Positions 1 to 7,681 are shown, numbered from the stretch's first letter. The stretch is 15,911 nucleotides of DNA from Phycisphaerae bacterium (GCA_016935885.1 JAFGQA010000094.1:1-15911); one strand, 5' to 3'. Notes: a model not told the origin generated them from the sequence alone. A program made the numbers and translations.

Positions 1-1
1 A

Positions 2-84
2 TGAATGTAGCGTCGGGGCTTGTCCCCGGCGCCCGCTTCGGTAGCATTTCACAGCGCCGCCCACAAGGGGCGACGCTACATTCA
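2..84. repeat. Inverted-repeat element with nested stems
   Basis: A perfect 14-bp inverted repeat (2-15 TGAATGTAGCGTCG against 71-84) encloses 55 bp that hold a second stem, CGGCGC (27-32) with GCGCCG (54-59). The word TGTAGCGTC recurs directly at 97-105. It lies beyond the 3' end of the glycosyltransferase gene and carries no credible coding sequence. It resembles the compact palindromic intergenic elements often seen in planctomycete genomes; it could equally be one end of a larger element cut by the window edge. Confidence 0.7.
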
Positions 85-111
85 AACGTGAAATGCTGTA
101 GCGTCCATGTC

Positions 112-239
112 GGGTGGCATGGGCAACGAACGACACGCCCCACGGGGGCGTGTCGTTCGTTGCCCGTGAGAACAGGCTCGAGTGGATGCCCACGGGTAAG
201 CTCCGCCGCCGTTGGCGGCTCCGCTTACCCATGCCACCC
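112..239. repeat. Nested palindromic element with a 21-bp perfect hairpin
   Basis: The outer arms GGGTGGCATGGG (112-123) and CCCATGCCACCC (228-239) are perfect reverse complements. Inside lies a hairpin with 21-bp perfect arms (121-141 and 145-165) and the 3-base loop ACG. A second hairpin has GGGTAAGC (194-201) with GCTTACCC (223-230), capped by GCCGCC-GTT-GGCGGC (205-219). The outer arms and the inner stems share bases, so the structures are mutually exclusive. The position 105-230 bp downstream of the glycosyltransferase stop would allow an mRNA-end or REP-like role, but neither stem is followed by a T-run. Confidence 0.75.
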
Positions 240-343
240 CGCTGGAGCAGTTCACGCTTGCCTGCGACTGTGGGCCAGGCGTCTCGCCCCTGAATCCACA
301 GCCGAGAAGGCGGTGCCACAGGTGCATCCAACCGTGAAGTGCT
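240..343. other. Non-coding remainder of the left spacer
   Basis: No credible gene is present. The stretch contains GGCGTCTCGCC (268-278), a small stem with a TCT loop matching the larger TCT-loop hairpin at 10608-10626. A 23-bp stretch at 325-347 resembles 79-101 with a few mismatches, so this too looks like decayed repeat DNA reaching the glycosyltransferase stop codon. Confidence 0.5.
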
Positions 344-1690
344 TTAGACCAGCGCCTCCGGCGCCGTGCCGAGGATTGTCTCGATGGTCTCGCGCATGAC
401 GCGGTGAACGTCAAAGAACGTGCGGGCCCGCTCGCTGGCCGCATGGCTGAATCTGGCGAACGTGTCACGATCGGACAGGAGGCGGGAGATGGCAGCCGCG
501 CAGGCCCGCGGCTCATCGACTGGGACGACGAAGCCGGTTTCTCCATCGGTGACCGTCTCGGGAAGGCCCCCGACATCCGTGACGACGCACGGAATGCCAC
601 GGGCCATCGCCTCTATGACGCTGTTGGACATCGACTCGCGGCGCGAAGCCTGCACGCAGATGTCGATGTTGGGATAGATGTCGTCCTGGCTTTCCCGAAA
701 GCCGGGAAACGTGATGCGATCCACCAACCCCAGGCGCCGAGCGTGCGACCTCAGGTCCGCAATCAGAGGACCATCACCGTAGTATGTTAGGCGGGCGTCT
801 GGATGTTCCTCGGCCACGGCTGCGAAGGCGTCGAGAAGCGTGTCCGCGCCCTTGGCCTCGGTGACGCGCCCGACGCTGGCGATGTTGCATGCGTGGCTTG
901 GGGATTGGGGCCCGGTCCGATCGCGAGCTGGTTCACCGTTGTGGATCACGCGAAACCGGTGGCGCGGCAGACCGAACGCCTGCTGATGGGCCTCGGCGAC
1001 GCGGCGGCTGTTGAAGATGAGCGCATCGCAGCACCAAGCCGGCAGGCGCCGTCGCCAGATGAGCCTGCGGCGCCACAATTGTGGCGTGGGAATCAAACTG
1101 AGCCAGCGTTCTCGTGCCGGCGGCGGCAGCGGTGGCGGCAACTGTCGGATGGACGACACGGTGCGAAGACCGAGCGACTTCGCGGCGACGAGGGATGCGC
1201 CGAAGGCACCACCGCCCGCCTGCTGCACGGCAAACAGCGTGTCGGCGTGGGTGGCGCGAAGCCAACGACGCCGGGCGCGGATGGTCCTGAGGTTGAGCCT
1301 GGCATCTCCGGATAAGGCGTCGTTGAGCCAGCCGGTACGTTCGACCGTCAGTTGTGTGGGGTGCGCCCGAAGCAGTAGATCGTCATAGATGGACGTGCCC
1401 GAGTAGCCGACGTGAACGACAACGCCCGCATCGAGCAGCGCCCCGATGACCTGGCGAGTGTACTTCTCGGCTCCACCGTCGTAGGTCTGGCCGTCGACTC
1501 GGACGTAATGAACCGCAATCACCGTGACGCGACGATGGACGCCGCGCGGCGGTACGCGATCAACGCCGGCTCGCGGGAAGGGGCCGCCATCTGGCGGAGA
1601 GCTGTTGCCCCCTGGCGTCGTCGGGTGCTCGGGATGCTGCATCGCGGCGGAGTGCGGCGCCACGGAGCGAGGATCGTTGGTCAGAAACAT
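344..1690 (-). CDS. Family 4 (GT-B fold) glycosyltransferase
   Basis: Predicted cytosolic or membrane-associated glycosyltransferase that would move a sugar from a nucleotide-sugar donor onto an acceptor such as a lipid-linked or surface glycan; donor and acceptor cannot be read from sequence. The N-terminal half carries the acceptor-side motif GGAEKYTRQVI (about residues 73-83). The C-terminal half has VGRVTEAKGADTLLDAF, YYGDGPL and the donor-site segment RRESMSNSVIEAMARGIP with the E-x7-E pair, then TDVGGLPETV and GETGFVVP, all typical of GT4. The first ~54 residues are Pro/Arg-rich and unlike the family. Recognisable sequence begins near VTVIAVHYVRVDG, so the true start may be GTG at 1522 or ATG at 1642; neither has a good ribosome site. 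It lies 80 bp downstream of the exported-protein gene on the same strand. No other glycan genes are nearby. Confidence 0.88.
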   Translation of the reverse strand: MFLTNDPRSVAPHSAAMQHPEHPTTPGGNSSPPDGGPFPRAGVDRVPPRGVHRRVTVIAVHYVRVDGQTYDGGAEKYTRQVIGALLDAGVVVHVGYSGTSIYDDLLLRAHPTQLTVERTGWLNDALSGDARLNLRTIRARRRWLRATHADTLFAVQQAGGGAFGASLVAAKSLGLRTVSSIRQLPPPLPPPARERWLSLIPTPQLWRRRLIWRRRLPAWCCDALIFNSRRVAEAHQQAFGLPRHRFRVIHNGEPARDRTGPQSPSHACNIASVGRVTEAKGADTLLDAFAAVAEEHPDARLTYYGDGPLIADLRSHARRLGLVDRITFPGFRESQDDIYPNIDICVQASRRESMSNSVIEAMARGIPCVVTDVGGLPETVTDGETGFVVPVDEPRACAAAISRLLSDRDTFARFSHAASERARTFFDVHRVMRETIETILGTAPEALV

Positions 1691-1770
1691 GGGGGCTGCG
1701 CGTTATCTCCTGCAAAGGCAGACGGTCCACCTCTGCTATCGGCTGTTTACCCATCTGAATGGAGCGGGGC

Positions 1771-4491
1771 TCATTCCTCGGACGCTTGCCGAGGCGCCGG
1801 CGGGCCAACCGGCATCAACGCCGCGTTTGGGATGTGCTTGCCGAACGGCGTCAGCAAGTCCTCCTCGTCGACCGGCCAGGCCGCCCTTTCGGTGTCATCC
1901 TTGTCACTCAGCAGGGTATCGACAACGAGCAGGGCCAGCGTGGATGGCCCGGCGGGAATGGTAACGTAGCCCAACACGCGCTCGGCGGCGGCGCGACCTC
2001 CGAACAACTCGGCCGCGGAGGTCGGCTCATCGAGGAGCGTCAGGTATGCACCGATGGCCTCGGGCTTGAGGACCAACAGGTCGTGGTCCTTGCCGTCTTT
2101 GGCGTAGCGGAATGCTGCGCACGCCTCGCGGGCCCAGTCTAGGACGTTGTTCAGCACGATGTCGCGGTCGATGCCGGGCTGCCACGCCTTGGTCAGGCTT
2201 CGATACGTGGGGGAAGCGGGCCGTCCCGGAGCCGTGATGGCCATGTACCCACCAGGCTTCTCCGCGTCACCGACGACGTGCAGCCCCTGAACGGCCGTGA
2301 TACTCTGCAAGTCGGCGGCGCCAAGCTCGGGCAGGGCATCTTGCCAGTTGGGTCTCACAGCCTCCCACGAGTAGTAAGGCCCAATATCGGGCGACGCGTA
2401 TCGTGGGGCAAGATCCTTGTCCGGTTGCCGATTCACGCAGGCAAGACCGGGCACCGGCTTGTTGTCCCACGTGCACAATCGAACAGAGAAGCCCCAGCCC
2501 CTGTCACGGGGTGGCGGCCACGACTCAACCACAACGCGGAGTTCGTTCCAGCCCTGCCTCAGGCTTGCGTGGCAGGCGAGTGTGTCGGGCAGGTTCTTGT
2601 CCTCGTACTTGCCGGCGGAATAGTACCTGCCGTCGAAGAGACATTGGCCATTCATCCACACCGCCATGCCGTCGTTCTGTCCCAGCCACATCCGGACTTC
2701 CTGATCCGTGGGCGAATAAACCCAACTGGTGGCCTGCGCGCGTGTCCAACCGGCGTCTGGGAACAGGCTCGTCAAATCGATGAAGCTCTCCTCGCTGACA
2801 ACGTTCACGACCTGCGGGGCCGGGCCGGCGGGGATCGGGTCCAAAGCATGACGACCCGGAACGCCGTCCGCCGGCGGCGCCTCATCGACCGGATAAGGCC
2901 CCTCGACCCTCCATACCTGAAGGTAGCTGTCAGGCACAGGGATGTCGGTGACCTTCAGGCGATGGAGCATCGCGCGCGTGCAGTGATACCGCAGCGCGGC
3001 CCTGTAGGCGTAGCCGTCGTCCCGCGCGGGTTGCTGTCCACAACTGATCGCCTGCTCAGCGAAAGGAACAACGCGTACAATCCCGGATACGTTCGCGGCC
3101 CACGTCATCTGGTCGTACCAAGCCTTGAGATAATCATCCCACCGAGCGTCGTGAAACAGGCACGAAAGGACGGCACCATTCGGCCCGACGTCTCCGCCAA
3201 ACGTCCGGCCCGGCTTGCCGGCCTCGCCGGGCAGCCTGGGAACAACGCTCACGACGCTGTCGAACCAGCCGCGGACCTGGACGATGTCGTCGGTCGGCGC
3301 ATAGTACTCGTCCTCGTACATCCTGTAAGGCTGCTGTTGCTCGTCTTCGACGTCGAGGAATGAGACGTTGAACGGGACCGCTCCGTCGCTGGCTGCCCAA
3401 ACCTGCTCCGTCACGACCTGCCAGCAGTCTTTGATCGTAGCGACTTCGGCGGCGGACAGGGTCTTGCCGTCTCGTGATTGCAGGATGACGACCAGCGTAT
3501 ACCAGACGGTGGGGCTTGTGATCGTGGAGGCCTCGCCCGTGCGGTCCATGTAATCGAGCAGGGTATGCATGGGCCCGCCCATAAGGTCAAGCGTCTCGCC
3601 CGCGCGGAATTGGCTGTCGCCGTGCGGCGGAAAGAGGATCCGACATTCCTCGAACTCCGTGAACGCAGCGCTGAGCAAACCGCACTGCTGGAGGTACAGT
3701 CCCCAGCGATAGTGCTCCATGAGATTGCCGGACAGCTTCCGCTCGCGGAGGTCGTACGCGAGCATCCGCAGTCCTCGTCGGGCGAACCGTCCTACCCGAT
3801 CGTTCTGGTTGGCTCGCAGCTTCCGGTATTCGGCTCGGGCCGCTTCCTTGTCGCCCGCGATCTCCGTGACCAGCGCCCGAAAGTACGCCTTGACGTCGGG
3901 ATCGCCAGCCGCATCCGCCAGACTCGACAGCGGCCCGTTCGTGGACGAATCGAGCAATAACGGATCCGGCATCCCGAGCATCGCCACGTTCACGCCGTCC
4001 GCCGCGGTGTCTGCTTCGACCTTCATGGCGATCCGGTTCTCGGCGTACTGCGGATTGGCCTTGATGGTATCCAGATTAATGACGTACGCGGTCGGATGCT
4101 TCGTCAGCTCCCAAAGCGGAAGTTCCTGGCCACCGACCACGAACTTGATAGTCGCCGGCACCTGCTCCTTGGTCTCTACGTCTACAAAGGGGTATCCCTC
4201 CGGCCGCAGGGGCGCGGGCGCGATCAAACGCCAAGGCTGGGCAGCGAGGACGACGAGCGACTGAGGCAGGACGCCATCCTGGCCCGTCGGCAGCCGGTAA
4301 GACACTTCTTGCGAACCCTTTTCGACGTGGGCCGGGCCGGTGGGAATGACTGTAATCTCATGATGGCTGGCGGCGTCGGCAGCCAAAGGCCCAGCCAGCA
4401 GGATCACGGTGGCAAGCAGCACGGTCTTGCCAACGTCGCCGGCGCGAAGGCCTCCGCAATCGTAGGTCCGTTCGTCGTAGGGTAGAGGCAT
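1771..4491 (-). CDS. Large exported protein of unknown function with galactose-binding-like module
   Basis: A 906-residue protein I do not recognise as a named family. ATG at 4491 is chosen because GGGAG lies 6 nt upstream; the open frame continues 53 codons further but only through repeat DNA. A hydrophobic segment (about 22-37) followed by ADA-A suggests a signal peptide with cleavage near residue 40, after an unusually long n-region. Residues 43-170 look beta-rich. Residues 195-300 are helical, with AxAEY and AAFTEFEEC patterns reminiscent of TPR-like repeats. Residues 526-690 (WRVEGPYPVDE, then NDGMAVWMNGQ, then LRQGWNELRVVVE, then WGFSVRL) match the jelly-roll/galactose-binding-like pattern common in large planctomycete secreted proteins. 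No catalytic motif was seen. It is divergent from the radical SAM gene. An envelope role or binding of glycans is inference only. Confidence 0.8.
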   Translation of the reverse strand: MPLPYDERTYDCGGLRAGDVGKTVLLATVILLAGPLAADAASHHEITVIPTGPAHVEKGSQEVSYRLPTGQDGVLPQSLVVLAAQPWRLIAPAPLRPEGYPFVDVETKEQVPATIKFVVGGQELPLWELTKHPTAYVINLDTIKANPQYAENRIAMKVEADTAADGVNVAMLGMPDPLLLDSSTNGPLSSLADAAGDPDVKAYFRALVTEIAGDKEAARAEYRKLRANQNDRVGRFARRGLRMLAYDLRERKLSGNLMEHYRWGLYLQQCGLLSAAFTEFEECRILFPPHGDSQFRAGETLDLMGGPMHTLLDYMDRTGEASTITSPTVWYTLVVILQSRDGKTLSAAEVATIKDCWQVVTEQVWAASDGAVPFNVSFLDVEDEQQQPYRMYEDEYYAPTDDIVQVRGWFDSVVSVVPRLPGEAGKPGRTFGGDVGPNGAVLSCLFHDARWDDYLKAWYDQMTWAANVSGIVRVVPFAEQAISCGQQPARDDGYAYRAALRYHCTRAMLHRLKVTDIPVPDSYLQVWRVEGPYPVDEAPPADGVPGRHALDPIPAGPAPQVVNVVSEESFIDLTSLFPDAGWTRAQATSWVYSPTDQEVRMWLGQNDGMAVWMNGQCLFDGRYYSAGKYEDKNLPDTLACHASLRQGWNELRVVVESWPPPRDRGWGFSVRLCTWDNKPVPGLACVNRQPDKDLAPRYASPDIGPYYSWEAVRPNWQDALPELGAADLQSITAVQGLHVVGDAEKPGGYMAITAPGRPASPTYRSLTKAWQPGIDRDIVLNNVLDWAREACAAFRYAKDGKDHDLLVLKPEAIGAYLTLLDEPTSAAELFGGRAAAERVLGYVTIPAGPSTLALLVVDTLLSDKDDTERAAWPVDEEDLLTPFGKHIPNAALMPVGPPAPRQASEE

Positions 4492-4497
4492 AGGATT

Positions 4498-4502
4498 CTC
4501 CC
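4498..4502 (-). promoter_or_regulatory. Ribosome binding site deciding the start of the 906-residue protein
   Basis: On the minus strand GGGAG is followed by 6 nt and ATG (4491-4489). It lies immediately next to the boundary of the repeat element that fills the rest of the spacer, and it argues against the longer open frame upstream. Confidence 0.65.
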
Positions 4503-4503
4503 G

Positions 4504-4707
4504 TTGCGAATCCGCCAAACCGCTTGCGGATCCGCCAGACGGCAAGCCGGCAGAGCAAGCCAAGCGGCGCGGCGAGCCAAGCGGCACAAGCGGCCGGAAT
4601 GCCGCAAGCGGTTGACTCGCCTGCCCGCGGGCAGGTCCGCCCAATGGCACGCCCCGCTTCCGCGGATCACCTCCCCGTCACGGAGCGCACACCCGGCTGC
4701 CCCGCGC
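4504..4707. repeat. Composite interspersed repeat (copies 1 and 2 of the TCCGCCAAACGGCAAGCC family)
   Basis: This fills about half of the 425-bp divergent spacer (4492-4916). It holds one core-like word at 4531-4548 (TCCGCCAGACGGCAAGCC) and another at 4636-4653. A palindrome CCTGCCCGCGGGCAGG lies at 4620-4635 and is preceded by GCGGTTGACTCG. The segment 4636-4665 matches 14297-14326 at 27 of 30 bases, and both continue to a shared GGCTGCCCCGC. The upstream open frame of the radical SAM gene crosses this element and should not be read as protein. Confidence 0.8.
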
Positions 4708-4713
4708 GGTGGC

Positions 4714-4748
4714 ATCCGCTCTTCGCCATTCGCTATTCGCCGTTTGCC
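4714..4748. repeat. Heptanucleotide tandem array (ATTCGCY)
   Basis: Five consecutive 7-bp units: ATCCGCT, CTTCGCC, ATTCGCT, ATTCGCC and GTTTGCC. It lies in the divergent spacer about 170 bp upstream of the radical SAM start. Beyond it, 4749-4916 shows no repeat, hairpin or promoter that I can support. Confidence 0.7.
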
Positions 4749-4916
4749 AACTTGTTCTTCCGAGCATCGTCCCATAGGATTCGGCGCCTGTCCGCCGCGG
4801 CGGTTCCGGCGCGGGCCCGGCGTGAGCGACGATTCCTAGGTTCGTCGGTTCATCCTGGGATTGTCGCAGTTTTGCTAACGAATGCAACCCAACTGGAATT
4901 CAACCGTCGCTTAACC

Positions 4917-5951
4917 ATGACGAGTCCGCTAGCTAGGAAATGGCGTCTCTTTCGAGCCTGGGCGTCGCGCCATCCCGTCTGGTGTTCCTGGCAGGTTACC
5001 TACCGCTGCAACTTCCGTTGTGGCTTCTGCCAGTACTGGCGCGACCCAATGGGCGAACTCCCGGAGCAGTCCGTCGAGCAGTTTGAGGAGGGCTCGCGGA
5101 AGCTGGCATCGCTGGGAACGTTGATGGTCTCGCTGGCCGGTGGCGAGCCGCTCATCCGGCCAGACTTACCGGACGTGGTCCGGGCCGTCGCCAAGTGGCA
5201 TTTCCCGTTCATCACGACGCACGGCTGGTTCGTCACGGAGCAACTCGCCGCCGACTTGTTTGATGCAGGCTTGTGGGGCGCGTCCGTCAGCATCGACTAC
5301 ATCGATCCGAAGATGCACGACAAAGCGCGAGGCATGACGGGGGCGTTCGATCGGGCCGTTCGCGCGTTGGAGCACTTCCGCAAGGCACGCCGGCACAAGT
5401 GGCAGCGCGTCAACGTCATGAGCGTGCTGCTGCACAACAACCTCGATCAGATCGAAGACCTGATCAAGCTGGCTGCCCAACACGAGGCCTATTTCACCGT
5501 GCAGCCCTACTGCAATCGAAAGACCAACAGCGATCGGTTCCGGTGCGAGGATGCCTCTGATGGCTCAGTCTCTGCTCGATTGCTCGAACTCAGGAAGAAG
5601 CACCCGAACTTCCTCAGCAACCCCGTTTTCCTGGGGCGCTTCGATCAGTACCTCGACGGCGGCGTGCCAGGCTGCCGGGCTGGCCGGGCATTCTTCAACA
5701 TCGATTCGATCGGCGACGTCGCGATCTGTGTGGAGCAGCGAACCGCTCCCGTGGCGAATCTTTACGAGCACTCCGCTCGGCAGATCATTGAGAGGCTCCG
5801 CACCGGAAGTACAGGTAACACGTGCGCCGACTGCTGGTACAACTGCCGTGGCGAGACCGAGAGCCTGTACGCGCCCAGCAGCCTGATCAGGTCCTTACCG
5901 ACTTACCTGTTCGATAACGGCAAGCCCCGCAGATCAGCGTGTGCCGAATAG
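4917..5951 (+). CDS. Radical SAM protein with C-terminal SPASM/twitch-like cysteines
   Basis: A 344-residue enzyme expected to use a [4Fe-4S] cluster to cleave S-adenosylmethionine and generate a 5'-deoxyadenosyl radical; the substrate is unknown. The cluster motif is YRCNFRCGFCQYW (Cys31, 35, 38; CxxxCxxC), and the SAM-binding GGEP is at 75-78. The C-terminal region has Cys253, Cys271 and CADCWYNC (Cys303, 306, 310), a spacing like that of auxiliary-cluster SPASM or twitch domains found in peptide-modifying and MoaA-like enzymes. ATG at 4917 is preferred because conserved sequence starts just after it (PVWCSWQVTYRC), but it lacks a clear ribosome site; TTG at 4872 is an alternative. It is the only + strand gene, divergent from the exported protein and overlapping the next gene's 3' end. 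No small precursor-peptide gene was found beside it. Confidence 0.88.
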   Translation: MTSPLARKWRLFRAWASRHPVWCSWQVTYRCNFRCGFCQYWRDPMGELPEQSVEQFEEGSRKLASLGTLMVSLAGGEPLIRPDLPDVVRAVAKWHFPFITTHGWFVTEQLAADLFDAGLWGASVSIDYIDPKMHDKARGMTGAFDRAVRALEHFRKARRHKWQRVNVMSVLLHNNLDQIEDLIKLAAQHEAYFTVQPYCNRKTNSDRFRCEDASDGSVSARLLELRKKHPNFLSNPVFLGRFDQYLDGGVPGCRAGRAFFNIDSIGDVAICVEQRTAPVANLYEHSARQIIERLRTGSTGNTCADCWYNCRGETESLYAPSSLIRSLPTYLFDNGKPRRSACAE

Positions 5952-7247
5952 CAGCCTCTCGTGGAACGACCTGGCAAACAGCCCATGAAGCCGGCCGACG
6001 ATGTACGTGCCGTAAAAGAAGACCCCCATGACCGCGCCCCAGGCCAGGAGCGACAGGGCGACTTGTGCAAGATTGCCCTCCTTGGAGCCCGTGATCATCT
6101 TGTCCACCTGAGGCAGAAACCAGTCGAAGATGATCCCGAGGAAGGCCGTGCCGAACAACGCCCCAAAGACGGAGACGATCAGCACCAGGAAGACATAGTG
6201 GGCATGGGTCCTCCCAATGGACTTCGAGACCCCTATCGGGTGAAGCCCCTGCGCGATCGAACCCAGGCTGATGCCCACCAGGTTCATCGGGAGGCCGAAG
6301 GAAACGATGACCATACCCACGAGGAACTCGGTGCCGCCGGCCTCCGCGAGTCTCATGACGCCGTGGTCGCCCATGAGAATCTCAAGTGGATCGCCTTCTA
6401 TGGTGAGCAGTGCCACAAGGTAGGTCATGCCGCACAGATAGACACCCAGGATCGCGTAGGCCAGGAAGCTCCTGCCCCACTGCGACGGGCTCCATGTCAG
6501 GTTCGGGGCCCGATCACCTCCAATGGACGTCGTCCGGACCACATCCAAGAAGGCATGGAGGGCCACCGCCGAGAAGAAGACGACCTCGATGGCGAAAACG
6601 GCCACCAAGATCATCTGCGCTTTGGAAAGGTCCGCCGCCTGGACGCCCTCGGTCGTGCCCACCGCCCCCCATTCCACCGCGTTCGCCAAGCCGGTGATGA
6701 CGGCAACTGGAACCAGTCCGGCCGCCACGGCGATGCCTGCCGCCGTTGCCAACGAGCCCAAAGCGGACAGCGGATACGTCACCGAGGATGCCAACGCTCC
6801 GTAGAATCCACCCACGCCGGTTGCCCGAGAAGCCCCCCTGGCATCCGTGGTTCTCCTGGTCCGGGCATCCCCGGTGCCCTTGATCATCGCTGGGATGGGA
6901 TTCCAACAGTGCGAGCAGAGCACCTCGACATAAGGGTCCTCCACGGACACACGCTTGTTGCAGTTCGGGCATGTCCGGACCTTCTCCTCACCGGCCTCGG
7001 CCGTCCGCCGCGCCGCGACGGCCGACTGGGCATCCGCCAACTCCTGCCCGCCCATCTCAACGCTGCTCGTCTCCAGCTTCGCGAGTCCCTCCAAGTCGAG
7101 TTCGGAGGCGGCCCCCGGCCCGTCGATCGCGTCCCTTGGCGATGGAACGTTGAAAGCGCGGTTGCATGAGGGACAGCGGATCGCCCTACCTGCGTACTTG
7201 TCAGGTACGGAGAGCCTCTGTCGGCATCGTGGGCAGCGCAGTTTCAT
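5934..7247 (-). CDS. Double zinc-ribbon, multi-pass membrane protein
   Basis: A 437-residue protein with an N-terminal zinc ribbon KLRCPRCRQRLSVPDKYAG...IRCPSC (Cys5, 8, 25, 28), of the short type common in planctomycete proteins. A second CxxC pair set follows (Cys93, 96, 111, 114: RTCPNC and LCSHC). After a charged linker come about six hydrophobic segments (roughly 165-190, 211-234, 259-282, 305-330, 350-378, 395-418). The arrangement suggests a cytosolic zinc-binding head on a membrane domain; its role is unknown. ATG at 7247 is supported by AAGG with a 6-nt spacer. The stop codon lies inside the radical SAM coding region, so the two genes converge with an 18-bp overlap. The membrane part may belong to a domain of unknown function that I cannot name with confidence. 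Confidence 0.85.
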   Translation of the reverse strand: MKLRCPRCRQRLSVPDKYAGRAIRCPSCNRAFNVPSPRDAIDGPGAASELDLEGLAKLETSSVEMGGQELADAQSAVAARRTAEAGEEKVRTCPNCNKRVSVEDPYVEVLCSHCWNPIPAMIKGTGDARTRRTTDARGASRATGVGGFYGALASSVTYPLSALGSLATAAGIAVAAGLVPVAVITGLANAVEWGAVGTTEGVQAADLSKAQMILVAVFAIEVVFFSAVALHAFLDVVRTTSIGGDRAPNLTWSPSQWGRSFLAYAILGVYLCGMTYLVALLTIEGDPLEILMGDHGVMRLAEAGGTEFLVGMVIVSFGLPMNLVGISLGSIAQGLHPIGVSKSIGRTHAHYVFLVLIVSVFGALFGTAFLGIIFDWFLPQVDKMITGSKEGNLAQVALSLLAWGAVMGVFFYGTYIVGRLHGLFARSFHERLLFGTR

Positions 7248-7253
7248 GAGAAG

Positions 7254-7257
7254 CCTT
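7254..7257 (-). promoter_or_regulatory. Ribosome binding site of the zinc-ribbon membrane protein
   Basis: AAGG on the minus strand, 6 nt before ATG (7247-7245). The first unit of the TCAGNNN heptamer array shares base 7257, so the repeat has expanded right up to the translation start signal. Confidence 0.55.
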
Positions 7258-7284
7258 CAGTTGTCAGCTATCAGCCTTCAGCCA
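7257..7284. repeat. Heptanucleotide tandem array (TCAGNNN)
   Basis: Four 7-bp units: TCAGTTG, TCAGCTA, TCAGCCT and TCAGCCA. It starts 10 bp from the start codon of the zinc-ribbon gene and overlaps its ribosome site by one base. Confidence 0.65.
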
Positions 7285-7311
7285 GATGAGCAATGACAGT
7301 TCACGGCTAGA

Positions 7312-7345
7312 AGCTAACAGCTAACAGTACAAGCTGACAGCTAAC
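7312..7345. repeat. Heptanucleotide tandem array (AGCTAAC)
   Basis: AGCTAAC occurs twice in tandem (7312-7325). A degenerate 6-nt stretch follows, then AGCTGAC and AGCTAAC (7332-7345). The same unit reappears at the other end of this spacer (7647-7653). Confidence 0.7.
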
Positions 7346-7358
7346 AAAGACCAAGGAG

Positions 7359-7446
7359 CCGCGCAGAAGCAACGCAAACGGTTAACCCGCCTGCCCGCGG
7401 GCAAGTCCGCCAAACGGCAAGCCAGCAAGCCAGCCAGCCAGCCAAG
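7359..7446 (-). repeat. Interspersed repeat, copy 3 of the TCCGCCAAACGGCAAGCC family
   Basis: The exact core is at 7406-7423, preceded by CCTGCCCGCGGGCAAG (7390-7405), one base from a perfect palindrome, and GGTTAACCCG. A short AGCC-rich tandem follows (7422-7446). Read on the minus strand, the unit continues as AACCGTTTGCGTTGCTTCTG, closely matching 10789-10808, so the shared unit extends well beyond the core. Confidence 0.8.
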
Positions 7447-7646
7447 CGGCCCAATCGGCCATGTTACTTTCGCGAGACGCCTAATGCGACAAGGCCGTTC
7501 TGCCCGCAGATCCTCGCCTGAAGCCCACAGACAGCAACCCGTGGGACCGACCAGCCGCAGTTCCGACGTCGCTATCGATACGCACAACGCGCTGGCGCCC
7601 GTTGCGGCCAAGGTGACGCCGTCGTCCGGATAGCCAAGAGACCAGT
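7447..7646. other. Spacer with no recognisable gene
   Basis: This is the unique-looking middle of the 430-bp gap between the PAS-GAF-receiver gene and the zinc-ribbon gene. A minus-strand open frame (7321-7659) crosses it, but its C-terminal third is translated repeat DNA and its N-terminal part has no recognisable motif or ribosome site. I see no tRNA, terminator or operator here. Confidence 0.5.
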
Positions 7647-7681
7647 AGCTAACAGCCAACAGCTATTGGCTGAAAGCTCAT
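7647..7681. repeat. Heptanucleotide tandem array abutting the receiver-protein stop codon
   Basis: Five 7-bp units: AGCTAAC, AGCCAAC, AGCTATT, GGCTGAA and AGCTCAT. The minus-strand stop codon (7680-7678) lies inside the last unit. Within it, AGCCAA (7654-7659) and TTGGCT (7666-7671) can pair as a 6-bp stem, but no T-run follows on the minus strand, so I do not call a terminator. Confidence 0.65.

Noticed and set aside
1..399. Plus-strand open frame starting at base 1
   Set aside because: It consists of inverted repeats and overlaps the end of the glycosyltransferase gene; Cys/Arg/Pro-rich with no motif.
4492..4650. 53-codon N-terminal extension of the 906-residue protein
   Set aside because: It encodes only translated repeat, whereas ATG at 4491 has GGGAG at 6 nt and begins before a plausible signal peptide.
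4524..4916. N-terminal extension of the radical SAM frame
   Set aside because: The extra 131 codons cross a composite repeat and a heptamer array; similarity to radical SAM proteins begins just after the ATG at 4917.
5961..7169. Long + strand open frame (402 codons)
   Set aside because: It is the mirror of the zinc-ribbon membrane protein, rich in Arg/His/Pro with no domain; the minus-strand frame has clear CxxC motifs, hydrophobic segments and a ribosome site.
7321..7659. 112-codon minus-strand frame in the spacer
   Set aside because: Its C-terminal third is translated interspersed repeat and its start lies by a heptamer array; no ribosome site or recognisable motif.
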